This document shows, piece after piece, positions 23,378 to 31,913 of a DNA stretch of 32,993 nt. Position 1 is the stretch's first letter. Each line of letters opens with the position of its first letter. The notes below the pieces were generated by a model. That model was given only the letters and a program-made list of their open reading frames with translations. It had not been told where the DNA came from and searched no databases. The DNA comes from Dehalococcoidales bacterium (lineage in GTDB: Bacteria; Chloroflexota; Dehalococcoidia; Dehalococcoidales; RBG-16-60-22): assembly GCA_016926115.1 (NCBI GenBank), contig JAFGPF010000021.1, positions 1 through 32,993 of the forward strand. The letters are read 5' to 3'. The translations under genes and the position numbers were made by a program.

Positions 23378-24724
23378 TTAGGGCTTCCAGTCTTTGAGAT
23401 AACCCGGGATGTGTGCCCCTTCTCGGGGGCCTACCAGGATCTCCCAGTCGGGCAGTTCTTCTTCAAGGCCGCCGCTCTCGGCAGCAATGTATCCCGGAAT
23501 GATGAGCTTGCGGTGTTTTATCTTATCCTCGATGCCGCTCTTCTTGACGGCGGGACCGATTATATCCGCGGAGAACTTGCCTGCGGCCCATGAGGTCATT
23601 ACCGAGAGTCCCTCGGTGTCCTTGACGTACAGGTAGCTGGGCACTTTGCTGTTCTCTATCTCGCCGGAGACGATGAAGTAGGTCAGCGAGAAGTTGGAGG
23701 TCACCAGCAGCGGGGAGTTTTCAGTCGGGTTGTTGATTTCGTATATACCCTCGGTGGTCGCCAGCGGTCGCTGCGGGTCGGTATAGATATTCAGCCTTGC
23801 CACCAGCAGCGGGAAGAGGCTCTCCCCGCTGAAATCGGACATGACGATAATGCTGGCGTACTTGGCGACGAACATGGCGGCAATCATGGCTTCCTTCATG
23901 GGATTGTCCGTCATCTCGCAGGGGAAGACGATGGTGGGGTAGCCCAGTGGACGGAACTTTTTGTTGAGGGCGGCGCTTCTGATAACTATCTGGTCCTCCA
24001 GCGCCTGTTTGACGTCGCGGGACTCCGAGTCAATGACGATATTCTTGAGTCCTGCCGCGGCGAGCTTTTCTGTCAGTTCCGCCAGCGCCTCCATGCCGGG
24101 GGCTTTGGCGGCTACGGCGCATCCGTTATCCTTGGCGAGCGCTGCCACGGCGTCCGCGTTATCGGGTGTCGCGGCATAAATCAGCGGTTTCCGGTCGGCG
24201 CAGGCTTTCACGCCCTCCGCCAGGACATCGGGTTTATCGCTTATCAGGATGATACTGGCGTCGCTGGCGCCTTTAACCTTGTTTACCAGGGCGGCAAATT
24301 TGGCGGCGTCTCCCGATTCGGCTTTGAGAGCCACGAGGTTGGTTTCCAGCGAGAGTCCCACCCTTTCATATATCAGTTCTTTGGATTTCTTCAAGCGGGC
24401 ATCTACCTCTCCATCCGCCATGGTATCGGTGATGAGGATGGCGATGCCTGCCGGATTTTCGAACCTCTTTTCGTGGCGGAACATTACCGTCTCTCCGCCG
24501 ACTTTCAGGGCTTTGTCCCCCACGCCGATTGTAACCGGCAGGATAGGCGGCGCCGAAGCCTCGGATAGTTGGGCTTTTGCCTCCTCGGACACGTGCGGAC
24601 AGGCGCTCAACTCGGCTTTACCGGCGGCAAGGTTCATCGCGAAGGCAAGGCAGGTTGGCACGCCGCAGTCGCCGCAGTTCGTCTTGGGCAGAAGTTTGAA
24701 AATCTCTATTCCAGTAAGTGCCAT
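23378..24724 (-). CDS. acsC: Corrinoid iron-sulfur protein large subunit
   Basis: A 448-residue large (gamma) subunit of CoFeSP, the normal length. The N-terminal [4Fe-4S] domain has Cys17-x2-Cys20-x4-Cys25-x16-Cys42 (TNCGDCGVPTCLAFA), which reactivates the cobalt. The middle (about 100-320) is a TIM barrel, and the C-terminal 120 residues (starting near NNPTENSPLLVTSNFSLTYF) form the B12-binding domain that carries the methyl group to AcsB. It works as a heterodimer with AcsD. An AAGGAG ribosome site precedes the ATG at 24724; the nearby ATG 5 nt upstream is out of frame. It lies 16 nt after acsB. Confidence 0.95.
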   Translation of the reverse strand: MALTGIEIFKLLPKTNCGDCGVPTCLAFAMNLAAGKAELSACPHVSEEAKAQLSEASAPPILPVTIGVGDKALKVGGETVMFRHEKRFENPAGIAILITDTMADGEVDARLKKSKELIYERVGLSLETNLVALKAESGDAAKFAALVNKVKGASDASIILISDKPDVLAEGVKACADRKPLIYAATPDNADAVAALAKDNGCAVAAKAPGMEALAELTEKLAAAGLKNIVIDSESRDVKQALEDQIVIRSAALNKKFRPLGYPTIVFPCEMTDNPMKEAMIAAMFVAKYASIIVMSDFSGESLFPLLVARLNIYTDPQRPLATTEGIYEINNPTENSPLLVTSNFSLTYFIVSGEIENSKVPSYLYVKDTEGLSVMTSWAAGKFSADIIGPAVKKSGIEDKIKHRKLIIPGYIAAESGGLEEELPDWEILVGPREGAHIPGYLKDWKP

Positions 24725-24740
24725 TTCATTTTCTCCTTTC

Positions 24741-26948
24741 CTAACCGAGTATCGGGTCCATAGTCAGGGCGGGATGTCCCTTTTCCTGCAGGAAGGGGAG
24801 TATCTCGTCCTCGGTAATTCCTACCGTTTCATCGGCTATCTTATCGAGGAGGTCAGGCACGCCGAGTTCTTCGGCTCTCTTCTTGAACCGTTCGGCGATC
24901 TCCTCTTTAAGTATCTTGGGCATCCAGACCATCCTCAGCAGTCCGCCTTCAGCGGCGAGGAATTTTCTCTGGGTGATGTTGTATTTACCGTGCCCGACGA
25001 ATCCCGGGGTGCTCAAGCCGCCGCCGATTGTTCCGGCGAGGGTGGTGAACTTCATGCCGCAGGGTGTTTCGCCGGTGTAGTCGCGGTTGACCGTCATGAC
25101 GCCGTTGCACATGGGCAGCACGGCGGCGATGGCTTCGCAGCAGCCGCAGGTGGTCATGGGGTCGTTGACGATGCTGTAGAAGTTATAGTGGTCAATCTTG
25201 CCGCGGGAAGCCTGGAGGACGAACTCATTGACGCCCTTCCACTGTCCCAGTTTGGCATCTATTGTCTCACCTTTTTCCACCGGCTGGTTGGGTCCGGTGG
25301 GGTTAATCTCATAGGCGGCTTTGCAGTCCATCCAGTTGTAGGAGCCGCAAAGTCCGGTCCTCTCCGGGCTGATGACGCATACATGGCTGGGAGCGAATGA
25401 CTGGCAGAGCGTGCAGGAGTAGTAGGTTTCGGTAGTCTCGTCGGTCATACCCTCGATGCGCTGGTCTCTGATCTGGTAGACCTCCCTTGCTTTCTCCACT
25501 ATCTTGTTGACTTCTTCGTCCTTGGTGTAGATTTTCACTTGCATCTTATCGAAGATGCGGCCGAAGTCCTGGTGCAGCTTGGCGTGAAGGAGCTTGCCGA
25601 TATCTTCCAGCTTAAATCCTTTTTCCACGGCCTGTTTGGCAATGCGTATCCAGGCGATGTCTCTCTGGCCGATATGCATGACTCCCTGGGCGTAGTTGAT
25701 GAGGTGGTGTATCTGGCGCTCCAGGATGGGTTCGTAGTCGTCCTGCATTTCGCGTCCGGCTACCTCAACGGCTATCGCCAGTGGCAGCCTGGAACCGGGT
25801 TCGATGTCGGACAACTCGGGTCCGATTACCTCTACCTTGCCGTCTTCCACCTCGTCCATGTCCTTGCTGGTTACCCATTCCACCATGTGCGTGCGGCCTC
25901 CGCCGGCTTCTAGGTAGATATCGTCACCGCGGACTCTCTCACCTTCGAACGCAGGCCCGAAAGCTACCGGGATGGGTATTTCCGTAACGGTAACCTTGAG
26001 TCCCCTGACCTCGATTGACTTGGATACGATTTCGTTGTGCGGGATGTTGGAGACCACGTGTTCGTAGGTGCAGACGCCGGTGGGCAGGATTTCCGGAATC
26101 GGCGTATCGGCGATGACCGGGAAGCCCCAGTTCACGGCGCCGGCGCCGTTGGCGTACCATTCATCGGTAACGTCGCCCATGGTCATGGCAAAGGCGAAGA
26201 CACGGTCTTTGTTATAGATAAGGATTTTACGGTAGTCGCCCGCTTCAATACCACCGAAGGACATGGCTGCCCTGGTGGCGAAGCCAATGGCGTATATCGT
26301 GGCGCTGGTGTCCGGCCCGAAAGAAACGAGTCTTGTACCCCAGCCTATCTGTACGCCGGCTTCGACCAGCTGTTCGGAGAACTTGGCCCCGTTGTGGCTG
26401 CCTGCCATGAACACGTAAAGGTTCTTCTTCTGGAGTTCCTCGGCGATATCTTTGGCTATCTCGGGAGTCGGGGCGGCGCCGAGTATGGCGGCGAAGCCGG
26501 GAGCGGTGCCGTCGACGAATTCCACGCCTCGTTTTCTCATGATGACGTCGTCGGCGGCTCCGAGCCAGATATTACTGTCGGTAACATCCTCTCCTCTGAG
26601 ATAGAAATCCGGGTTCTCCAGATATTTTATAGCTTCGATTAGTTCCTCTCCCCAGAAGGCAATCATGCCGGCATCCAGGGCGGGTCCCAGGTAGGGCAGG
26701 TGATGCTCTTCCTTGACCATCGGCGGCAGCAACGCCTTACATTTCTTCAGCACCGCTTCCATATCCCCGAGTTTTTCGACCTTCATACCTAAGATGCCGT
26801 AGATTATCGGCAGGTAATAGGCAGTGTTGGGAAAGCCGACGGGTTCATTGGCTCCCCATTTATCCATCGCCTCCTTCCACTTCGTATCAGCCTGGTCTAC
26901 AATCTTGTGGGCACCTCTAATGGCTGCTGATGCTATTATCTTTGACAT
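24741..26948 (-). CDS. acsB: Acetyl-CoA synthase (CODH/ACS subunit beta)
   Basis: A 735-residue bacterial-type acetyl-CoA synthase with the complete N-terminal domain that contacts CODH. It joins a methyl group from CoFeSP, CO from AcsA and CoA to make acetyl-CoA. The A-cluster ligands are all present: Cys512-x2-Cys515-x8-Cys524-x9-Cys534 for the [4Fe-4S] part, and Cys601-Gly602-Cys603 for the nickel sites. The spacing is identical to that of Moorella AcsB (506, 509, 518, 528, 595-597) with an offset of 6. A fourth cysteine (604) follows directly, as in CGCCEA. The archaeal CdhC form would lack about 300 N-terminal residues, so this is bacterial in type. An AAGGAGGAG ribosome site precedes the start, and acsA ends 36 nt upstream. 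Confidence 0.97.
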   Translation of the reverse strand: MSKIIASAAIRGAHKIVDQADTKWKEAMDKWGANEPVGFPNTAYYLPIIYGILGMKVEKLGDMEAVLKKCKALLPPMVKEEHHLPYLGPALDAGMIAFWGEELIEAIKYLENPDFYLRGEDVTDSNIWLGAADDVIMRKRGVEFVDGTAPGFAAILGAAPTPEIAKDIAEELQKKNLYVFMAGSHNGAKFSEQLVEAGVQIGWGTRLVSFGPDTSATIYAIGFATRAAMSFGGIEAGDYRKILIYNKDRVFAFAMTMGDVTDEWYANGAGAVNWGFPVIADTPIPEILPTGVCTYEHVVSNIPHNEIVSKSIEVRGLKVTVTEIPIPVAFGPAFEGERVRGDDIYLEAGGGRTHMVEWVTSKDMDEVEDGKVEVIGPELSDIEPGSRLPLAIAVEVAGREMQDDYEPILERQIHHLINYAQGVMHIGQRDIAWIRIAKQAVEKGFKLEDIGKLLHAKLHQDFGRIFDKMQVKIYTKDEEVNKIVEKAREVYQIRDQRIEGMTDETTETYYSCTLCQSFAPSHVCVISPERTGLCGSYNWMDCKAAYEINPTGPNQPVEKGETIDAKLGQWKGVNEFVLQASRGKIDHYNFYSIVNDPMTTCGCCEAIAAVLPMCNGVMTVNRDYTGETPCGMKFTTLAGTIGGGLSTPGFVGHGKYNITQRKFLAAEGGLLRMVWMPKILKEEIAERFKKRAEELGVPDLLDKIADETVGITEDEILPFLQEKGHPALTMDPILG

Positions 26949-26984
26949 CCTTTAACTCCTCCTTATTACTGCGGCGATGGAAGC

Positions 26985-28955
26985 CTAGCCTTCCAGTTCG
27001 CGCCTCGTTTCCATATCGTATAGTACTCTCTCCCTGGCTTTATCAATGCCCAGGGCTTTTCGCTTCTTATCGATGTGGGCGATCATCTTGTGAGCGGCTT
27101 CAATCGGGTCGGGTTCGAAGTCCCACATACCGCCCAGTGTCTTTTCCATGTCCTTGAACAGGTAATCGGTGACTTCCTTACTACCCTCGGTCGGCCAGGT
27201 CACGCCGAATACGGTGTATACACCCGAGGCGACGAAGTACTGGCCGATTGAGATAGCTTTCTCGCTCATCCATTCCGGCGCCGCGCCGGCAACGGGCAGG
27301 TCGCTGATATCGTCGCCTAGACCGCCGTCCTTAACCATGGCAGTGGCGGCTATCAGGATGCGGCTGTTATCCACGCAGGAGCCCATGTGCAGTACCGGCG
27401 GAATGCCGACCGTCTCGCAGACCTCGGCGAGTCCTTCGCCGGCGTATTTCTTGGCAGCTTCGGGGACCATGAGCCCGGCTTCGGCACAGGCGATGGCATT
27501 ACAGCCGGTGGTAATCACCAGTACATCGTTCTTGATTAGCTCCTTGACCATGGCGACATGGCCTTCGTTGTGCTTGACACGGGCATTGTTGCAGCCGACG
27601 ACGCCGGCTACCCCTCTGATGCGGCCGTTGATGATGTTATCGTTCAGCGGCCGGTAGGAGGCCCGGAACATCCCGCCCAGCAGGTAGTTGATGGTTTCAT
27701 GACTGAAACCGGCAATCTGGTCGCATTGTACATCAGGAATCAGGATGTTGCCCTTCCGGTTGGGGAAGTTCTCGATAGCAGTCTTGACTATTTCTCGAGC
27801 CGATTTTATGGCATCGTGCTCGTCGAATTCGATGTGGGTAGCGCCGGGGATTTTGGCTTTGGGCGCGGTAGTGACGATTTTAGTATGGTAGCACTCGGCC
27901 ACGGTTTGTATGGACTGCATGATGCACTGGACATCCACCACCATGGCATCCACTGCCCCGGTTACTATCGCCAGTTCCTGTTGCAGGAAGTTCCCGGCGA
28001 TGGCTACGCCGTGGCGCATCAGGATTTCGTTGGCAGTGCAGCACATGCCGGACAGATTTATACCTTCAGCCCCCTTGGACTTGGCAAGTTCTACCATTTC
28101 CGGTTCCTGGGCCGCGGCCACAATCATCTCGGAGAGCAAAGGCTCATGACCGTGAATGATGATGTTTACTTCGTTTTCTTTGAGCACCCCGAGATTTACC
28201 TTACCCAGTATCGGTGCCGGGGTGCCGAAGAGGATATCCTGGAGCTCGGTAGCAATCATGCTGCCGCCCCAGCCATCACCTATGGCTGCCCTTACACCCT
28301 GTTTAAGCAGGTTCACGTAGTCCTGGTCTACCCCGATATGGGTGCGGTGCATTATCTCGACTATCTCTCTGTCTATACCCCGCGGGGCTACGCCCAGTTG
28401 CCGCCATAGCTCCTGGCGCTTCAGCGGCGCTTTTCTTAAGGTAATAAGCTCGCCTTCCTGATTTCCGAACTCGGCCAGCGCCTTCTCGCCGATGTCAACA
28501 GCGATTTCGTTGTTGCTGCGATCGCCGATTTCTATATCCCAGTCCAGGGCCAGCTGCAGCAGCTTCTGTTCGTCTTTTATCTCGTAGCCCGGCGCTTCGC
28601 CCTTGGCTACCGCCAGGAAAAGCTCGGCCACTCCCCGACCGTGGTCGGAGTGGGCGGAGGCACCACCGGCAACCATGCGAATAAAGTTGCGGGCGGCGAT
28701 GGTCTCCGCGGTAGCTCCACAGATACCCCGTCTCTTCTTTTTATCCTCCGGAGTTTCCTCCTTGCCTTTGGGCAGGGGTACCCGGCAGGGTCCCATGCCG
28801 CAGTGCTTGCAGCAACTGCCTACGGAGCCAATAGGACATGGTTTCATGCTGTCCGCCCGGTCAAAGGCGGTATTAACTCCGTCTTGAGTTGCCTTTTCTA
28901 TCAGTTCCAGGCTAGCTTGGTCGATACTTTTTTGTGTCTTCTCTTCTTCTGCCAT
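26985..28955 (-). CDS. acsA: Carbon monoxide dehydrogenase catalytic subunit (CODH/ACS subunit alpha)
   Basis: A 656-residue nickel CODH (CooS/AcsA type) that reduces CO2 to CO and channels it to AcsB. The D-cluster cysteines are Cys40 and Cys48; the B-cluster ones are Cys49, Cys52, Cys57 and Cys79. The last is about 8 residues further out than in Rhodospirillum CooS because of a Lys-rich insert (TPEDKKKRRG). The C-cluster residues are visible as IIIHGHEP (His), SGMCCTAN, VDVQC, VVGCNNARV, TTGCNAIAC and HMGSC. So the enzyme looks fully active. A GAGGT ribosome site precedes the ATG at 28955. It lies 15 nt after acsD and just before acsB, the usual pairing. Confidence 0.96.
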   Translation of the reverse strand: MAEEEKTQKSIDQASLELIEKATQDGVNTAFDRADSMKPCPIGSVGSCCKHCGMGPCRVPLPKGKEETPEDKKKRRGICGATAETIAARNFIRMVAGGASAHSDHGRGVAELFLAVAKGEAPGYEIKDEQKLLQLALDWDIEIGDRSNNEIAVDIGEKALAEFGNQEGELITLRKAPLKRQELWRQLGVAPRGIDREIVEIMHRTHIGVDQDYVNLLKQGVRAAIGDGWGGSMIATELQDILFGTPAPILGKVNLGVLKENEVNIIIHGHEPLLSEMIVAAAQEPEMVELAKSKGAEGINLSGMCCTANEILMRHGVAIAGNFLQQELAIVTGAVDAMVVDVQCIMQSIQTVAECYHTKIVTTAPKAKIPGATHIEFDEHDAIKSAREIVKTAIENFPNRKGNILIPDVQCDQIAGFSHETINYLLGGMFRASYRPLNDNIINGRIRGVAGVVGCNNARVKHNEGHVAMVKELIKNDVLVITTGCNAIACAEAGLMVPEAAKKYAGEGLAEVCETVGIPPVLHMGSCVDNSRILIAATAMVKDGGLGDDISDLPVAGAAPEWMSEKAISIGQYFVASGVYTVFGVTWPTEGSKEVTDYLFKDMEKTLGGMWDFEPDPIEAAHKMIAHIDKKRKALGIDKARERVLYDMETRRELEG

Positions 28956-28970
28956 TTATTTTTACCTCAC

Positions 28971-29918
28971 TTATTTGGCGGTCAGGTCAGCCATCATTTC
29001 CCTGACCAGTTTTATCGCTTCGGGATGTCTCATGATCAGTACGTCGCCTCCGGCCAGAAGCAGTACCATGGCTGACATGGCTTCCAGCAGGATACCTCGC
29101 TTTTTCGCATCCCCCATCGTCGGGTCTTCCGCCTCGGAGATTTTCGCTTCCTTGGACTTCCAAGCCTCTTTGGCGATGTTGCAGATGATGGGGAACTGCA
29201 GTTTTTCATCCTGTTGCGTCAGCGCTGCCATCCGCATTCTTTCCATGACCGAATAGCAGTACTCGATACCGTAACCGATGCAACTGACGGTAGGATCCAT
29301 GATAAGTAGGTTATCGGGAACGCCAAGATTTCCCAGCAGGATGTTGAGTTGCTTGGCGAGGTTGATGTCTATGGGCGTCGAGGCTACCACCGTGTGCTTA
29401 TAGCCGATGGCGGCGGCGCCTATTTTCTTGTAGTCGCCCTCTTCGAGCGGTCCCAGAATCAGGCTTTTGTCCTGTACCAATTCCGCGACGGCTCGCAGGA
29501 CCTCGGTGTCTTTATCATGGTTAGCCGTGCCCCAGACAATCAGGGGAACGTCGATGGCGTCCGCCACCTTCTTGACCACCTGCGCTGCCTCGTCGGCCGG
29601 GCGATTCTCCCCGTTGGGGTCGGTGCTGAGGAGCTGCAGGCATATCATCTCCGCACCGTAATCATTGATGCATTTCTGCGCCCAGGCCACCGGGTCGTCG
29701 GTGACGCCGGCGAAAGGCTCCATGATAGCTTCCGGCCACTCGTCGGGAGGCATGTCGTAAACGTCCATGGCTATCTTGGGCATGTTGGGCATCTCTCCCT
29801 CGAAGAGATAGAACGGGTAAGCCGATTCACCCCCGACGGTTACCGTCTTGTCGCCGGTGCCCAGAGTCATCTGTTTGATTTTTCCGCTGTATGCTGTCTT
29901 TGGTACTTCAAATGCCAT
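28971..29918 (-). CDS. acsD: Corrinoid iron-sulfur protein small subunit
   Basis: A 315-residue small (delta) subunit of CoFeSP, close to the usual 310-325 residues. It is a TIM barrel that caps the corrinoid of AcsC during methyl transfer. Recognisable parts are the VTVGGESAYPFYLFEGEMPN region near residue 27, the AEMICLQLLSTDPNG block, PLIVWGTANHDKDTEVL, and MDPTVSCIGYGIEYCYSVMER near 210-230. No cofactor-binding cysteine set is expected in this subunit, and none is seen. It lies between the 72-residue gene and acsA. In many acetogens acsD sits next to acsC; here it is separated from it by acsA and acsB. Confidence 0.94.
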   Translation of the reverse strand: MAFEVPKTAYSGKIKQMTLGTGDKTVTVGGESAYPFYLFEGEMPNMPKIAMDVYDMPPDEWPEAIMEPFAGVTDDPVAWAQKCINDYGAEMICLQLLSTDPNGENRPADEAAQVVKKVADAIDVPLIVWGTANHDKDTEVLRAVAELVQDKSLILGPLEEGDYKKIGAAAIGYKHTVVASTPIDINLAKQLNILLGNLGVPDNLLIMDPTVSCIGYGIEYCYSVMERMRMAALTQQDEKLQFPIICNIAKEAWKSKEAKISEAEDPTMGDAKKRGILLEAMSAMVLLLAGGDVLIMRHPEAIKLVREMMADLTAK

Positions 29919-29932
29919 TTCGCCTCCTTCGC

Positions 29933-30151
29933 TCAGGCCGGATTCTTTCGTTTTTCGCTACCGAACCAGTCGTCGCTGTACCAGTAGCGTTCGCCGGACT
30001 GTAAATACATAAGTTTATCCTCCCGGCTTTCCAGCTTCTGTCGCCACTTTCCTTCATCTTCTCCTACCGGCGTACCTGCATCATAGGTTTCCGCCAGTAT
30101 TTCCACCTCTCCCCGTCCGGGCGCTTCTTTTTTGACGGTTTTGTAGTCCAT
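29933..30151 (-). CDS. Small unknown protein within the Wood-Ljungdahl operon
   Basis: A 72-residue, highly charged, cysteine-free protein that I do not recognise. The N-terminal half is acidic and lysine-rich, and the second half holds an aromatic cluster (ERYWYSDDWFG) before a basic tail. No membrane segment or signal peptide is present. It is very probably translated: a near-perfect AAGGAGGAG (30154-30162) stands just before the ATG, and it fits tightly between folD (14 nt away) and acsD (14 nt away). Position suggests a small partner of CoFeSP, CODH or FolD, but this is inference only. A chance reading frame is unlikely given the ribosome site and spacing. Confidence 0.72.
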   Translation of the reverse strand: MDYKTVKKEAPGRGEVEILAETYDAGTPVGEDEGKWRQKLESREDKLMYLQSGERYWYSDDWFGSEKRKNPA

Positions 30152-30164
30152 TTCTCCTCCTTTA

Positions 30165-31052
30165 CTATGTCAGGCCGGCCGCTACCTTGGCGGCTCTCAC
30201 CGTATTCATCATAAGCATGGTAATGGTCATGGGGCCGACGCCTCCGGGTACCGGGGTTATCGCCTTGGCTTTGGGGCTGACGGTGTCGAAATCTACATCA
30301 CCGGCAAGGATTCTCTTGCCCTCCGCCGTCTTGCCTATCTCGTTCACACCCACGTCGATTACCACCACGCCTTCCTTGACCATGTCTCCGGTGACGGCTT
30401 TGGGTTTACCCGCCGCCACTATCAGTATATCGGCTCTCTTGGTGTGGAAAGTCATGTCCTTGGTGCGGGTGTGGCAAACGGTGACCGTGGCGTTGGCTCC
30501 GTCCGCTTTCTGGAGCAGCATGTTGGCGATGGGTTTGCCGACGATGTTGCTCCTGCCGACGACTACCACCTCGGCGCCTTCAATCTGCGTGCCGGAGCGC
30601 ATCAGCAGCTGCTGAATACCGGCAGGCGTGCAGGGCAGGTAGTCCGGCTCGCCTATCATCAGCTTGCCGACGTTCACGGGATGGAATCCGTCCACGTCTT
30701 TCTTGGGGTCGATGGCATAGAGGACTTCTTCCTCGTTGAGACCTTTGGGGAGGGGAAGCTGTACCAGTATGCCGTTAATCTTGGGGTCTTTGTTCAGCTT
30801 GTCGATGAGCTTCAGTAAGTCTGCCTGTGAGGTATCCGCCGGGAGGTCGTACCTCTCCGAGTAGATACCCAGTTCCTTTGATGTTTTTTCTTTAGCGCCT
30901 ACGTAGACCTGTGAGGCAGGGTCCGCGCCGACGAGTACCGTGACCAGTCCGGGCACTACATTATGCTTGGACTTGAGTTCCGCGATTTCCTGTTTCAGTT
31001 CTTCGCGGATCTGAGCGGCTACCTCGGCGCCTTTAATCAGTTGTGCGGCCAT
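30165..31052 (-). CDS. folD: Bifunctional methylene-THF dehydrogenase / methenyl-THF cyclohydrolase
   Basis: A 295-residue FolD, the standard length. It carries out both the cyclohydrolase and dehydrogenase steps between 10-formyl-THF and 5,10-methylene-THF, so no separate fchA is needed. The catalytic tyrosine and lysine are Tyr50 and Lys54 in SQVYVGAKEK. Further signatures are GILVQLPLPKGL, DVDGFHPVNVGKL, PCTPAGIQQLL, the nucleotide site VVVGRSNIVGKP, and the end VTPVPGGVGPMTITMLMMNT-like ITPVPGGVGPMT. Its start codon lies 3 nt after the cooC stop, and a GGGGG ribosome-like sequence overlaps the end of cooC, so translation is probably coupled. Confidence 0.97.
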   Translation of the reverse strand: MAAQLIKGAEVAAQIREELKQEIAELKSKHNVVPGLVTVLVGADPASQVYVGAKEKTSKELGIYSERYDLPADTSQADLLKLIDKLNKDPKINGILVQLPLPKGLNEEEVLYAIDPKKDVDGFHPVNVGKLMIGEPDYLPCTPAGIQQLLMRSGTQIEGAEVVVVGRSNIVGKPIANMLLQKADGANATVTVCHTRTKDMTFHTKRADILIVAAGKPKAVTGDMVKEGVVVIDVGVNEIGKTAEGKRILAGDVDFDTVSPKAKAITPVPGGVGPMTITMLMMNTVRAAKVAAGLT

Positions 31053-31055
31053 TTT

Positions 31056-31838
31056 CTACCCCCTTTTTATCTCGACATTCTCGGATTTCAGTAGTTTGTC
31101 CATCATATCGTTTACCGCCGCCACCGCCTTGGCGGTATCCGGCAGTTCGAACAGCGGTTTCTGTTCCAGGTCGTACCTCAGCATCTCCTCGTCCACCGGG
31201 ATGATAGCGGTCGGCACGATTCCCAGCTTATCCATTTCCGCCTTGAGCAGCGGGTCTATCTCGCCGGGCACCTGGTTGATGATTACGGACTCTCTTTTTA
31301 CCCCCAGTTTCAACTCCGCCACCAGGTCGCGCACGCGGGCTACCGCCCGCAGGCCCTTTACGGAGTGGTCGGAGACCATGAGTAGCTCGTCCACGTTCTG
31401 CGTGGTTCTCCGGCTGAGGTGCTCCAGACCCGCTTCGTTGTCCATGACGGTATAAGCGTAGTTCTTGGACCAGTCGTCGATGAGCTTACGGATAACCACG
31501 TTGGGATAGCAGTAGCATTCCGGGCCCTCGCCCCGTCCCATCGTGATGAGGTCCATGCCCTTGCTCTCGGTTATTGCCACGTTAAGCTGGTATTCCAGGT
31601 AGGCTTCCTTGGTCATGCCGGGGGGTATGTTGATTTTCTCCCCCTGGAACTCGTTAAGTATCCTGCCGACGGTCTGCCTGACCTCCAGCCCCAGGTTCTC
31701 GGCGAGGTTGGAGTTGGGGTCGGCATCGACGGCAAGGACAGTCCCGAGGTCGTTCTTAAGCAGGTAGCGAATGACCAGGCTGGTTACCGATGTTTTACCG
31801 GTGCCTCCTTTTCCAGCTACGGCGATATTTACACTCAA
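31056..31838 (-). CDS. cooC: CODH/ACS nickel-maturation ATPase
   Basis: A 260-residue CooC/AcsF-type MinD-like ATPase that loads nickel into CODH and/or ACS. The deviant Walker A is GKGGTGKT at 9-16, DADPNSNLAENLGL follows at 38-51, and the metal-binding Cys108-x-Cys110 pair lies in PECYCYPN, as in characterised CooC. The dimer-interface and switch region DNEAGLEHLSRR is near 153-164. The start is TTG at 31836-31838; no ATG or GTG is available in frame before the Walker motif. An AAGGA precedes it at a spacing of about 8 nt. It lies after fhs, with a small hairpin in the 75-nt gap. Confidence 0.93.
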   Translation of the reverse strand: MSVNIAVAGKGGTGKTSVTSLVIRYLLKNDLGTVLAVDADPNSNLAENLGLEVRQTVGRILNEFQGEKINIPPGMTKEAYLEYQLNVAITESKGMDLITMGRGEGPECYCYPNVVIRKLIDDWSKNYAYTVMDNEAGLEHLSRRTTQNVDELLMVSDHSVKGLRAVARVRDLVAELKLGVKRESVIINQVPGEIDPLLKAEMDKLGIVPTAIIPVDEEMLRYDLEQKPLFELPDTAKAVAAVNDMMDKLLKSENVEIKRG

Positions 31839-31855
31839 TATATATATCCTTCACT

Positions 31856-31873
31856 CTGCCGCTAATACGGCAG
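31856..31873. repeat. Hairpin between fhs and cooC
   Basis: A perfect 6-bp inverted repeat (CTGCCG 31856-31861, CGGCAG 31868-31873) with a 6-nt loop. On the operon strand it ends 17 nt before the TTG start of cooC and has no U tract behind it. It may be a processing or stability element rather than a terminator. Confidence 0.45.
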
Positions 31874-31913
31874 ATTTACTTACTCTACTTCTAGTTTACC
31901 GTTTCTTGCAGGA

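Noticed and set aside
24249..25400. A 383-residue plus-strand reading frame
   Set aside because: It is antisense to acsC and acsB across their junction; both of those are fully conserved genes.
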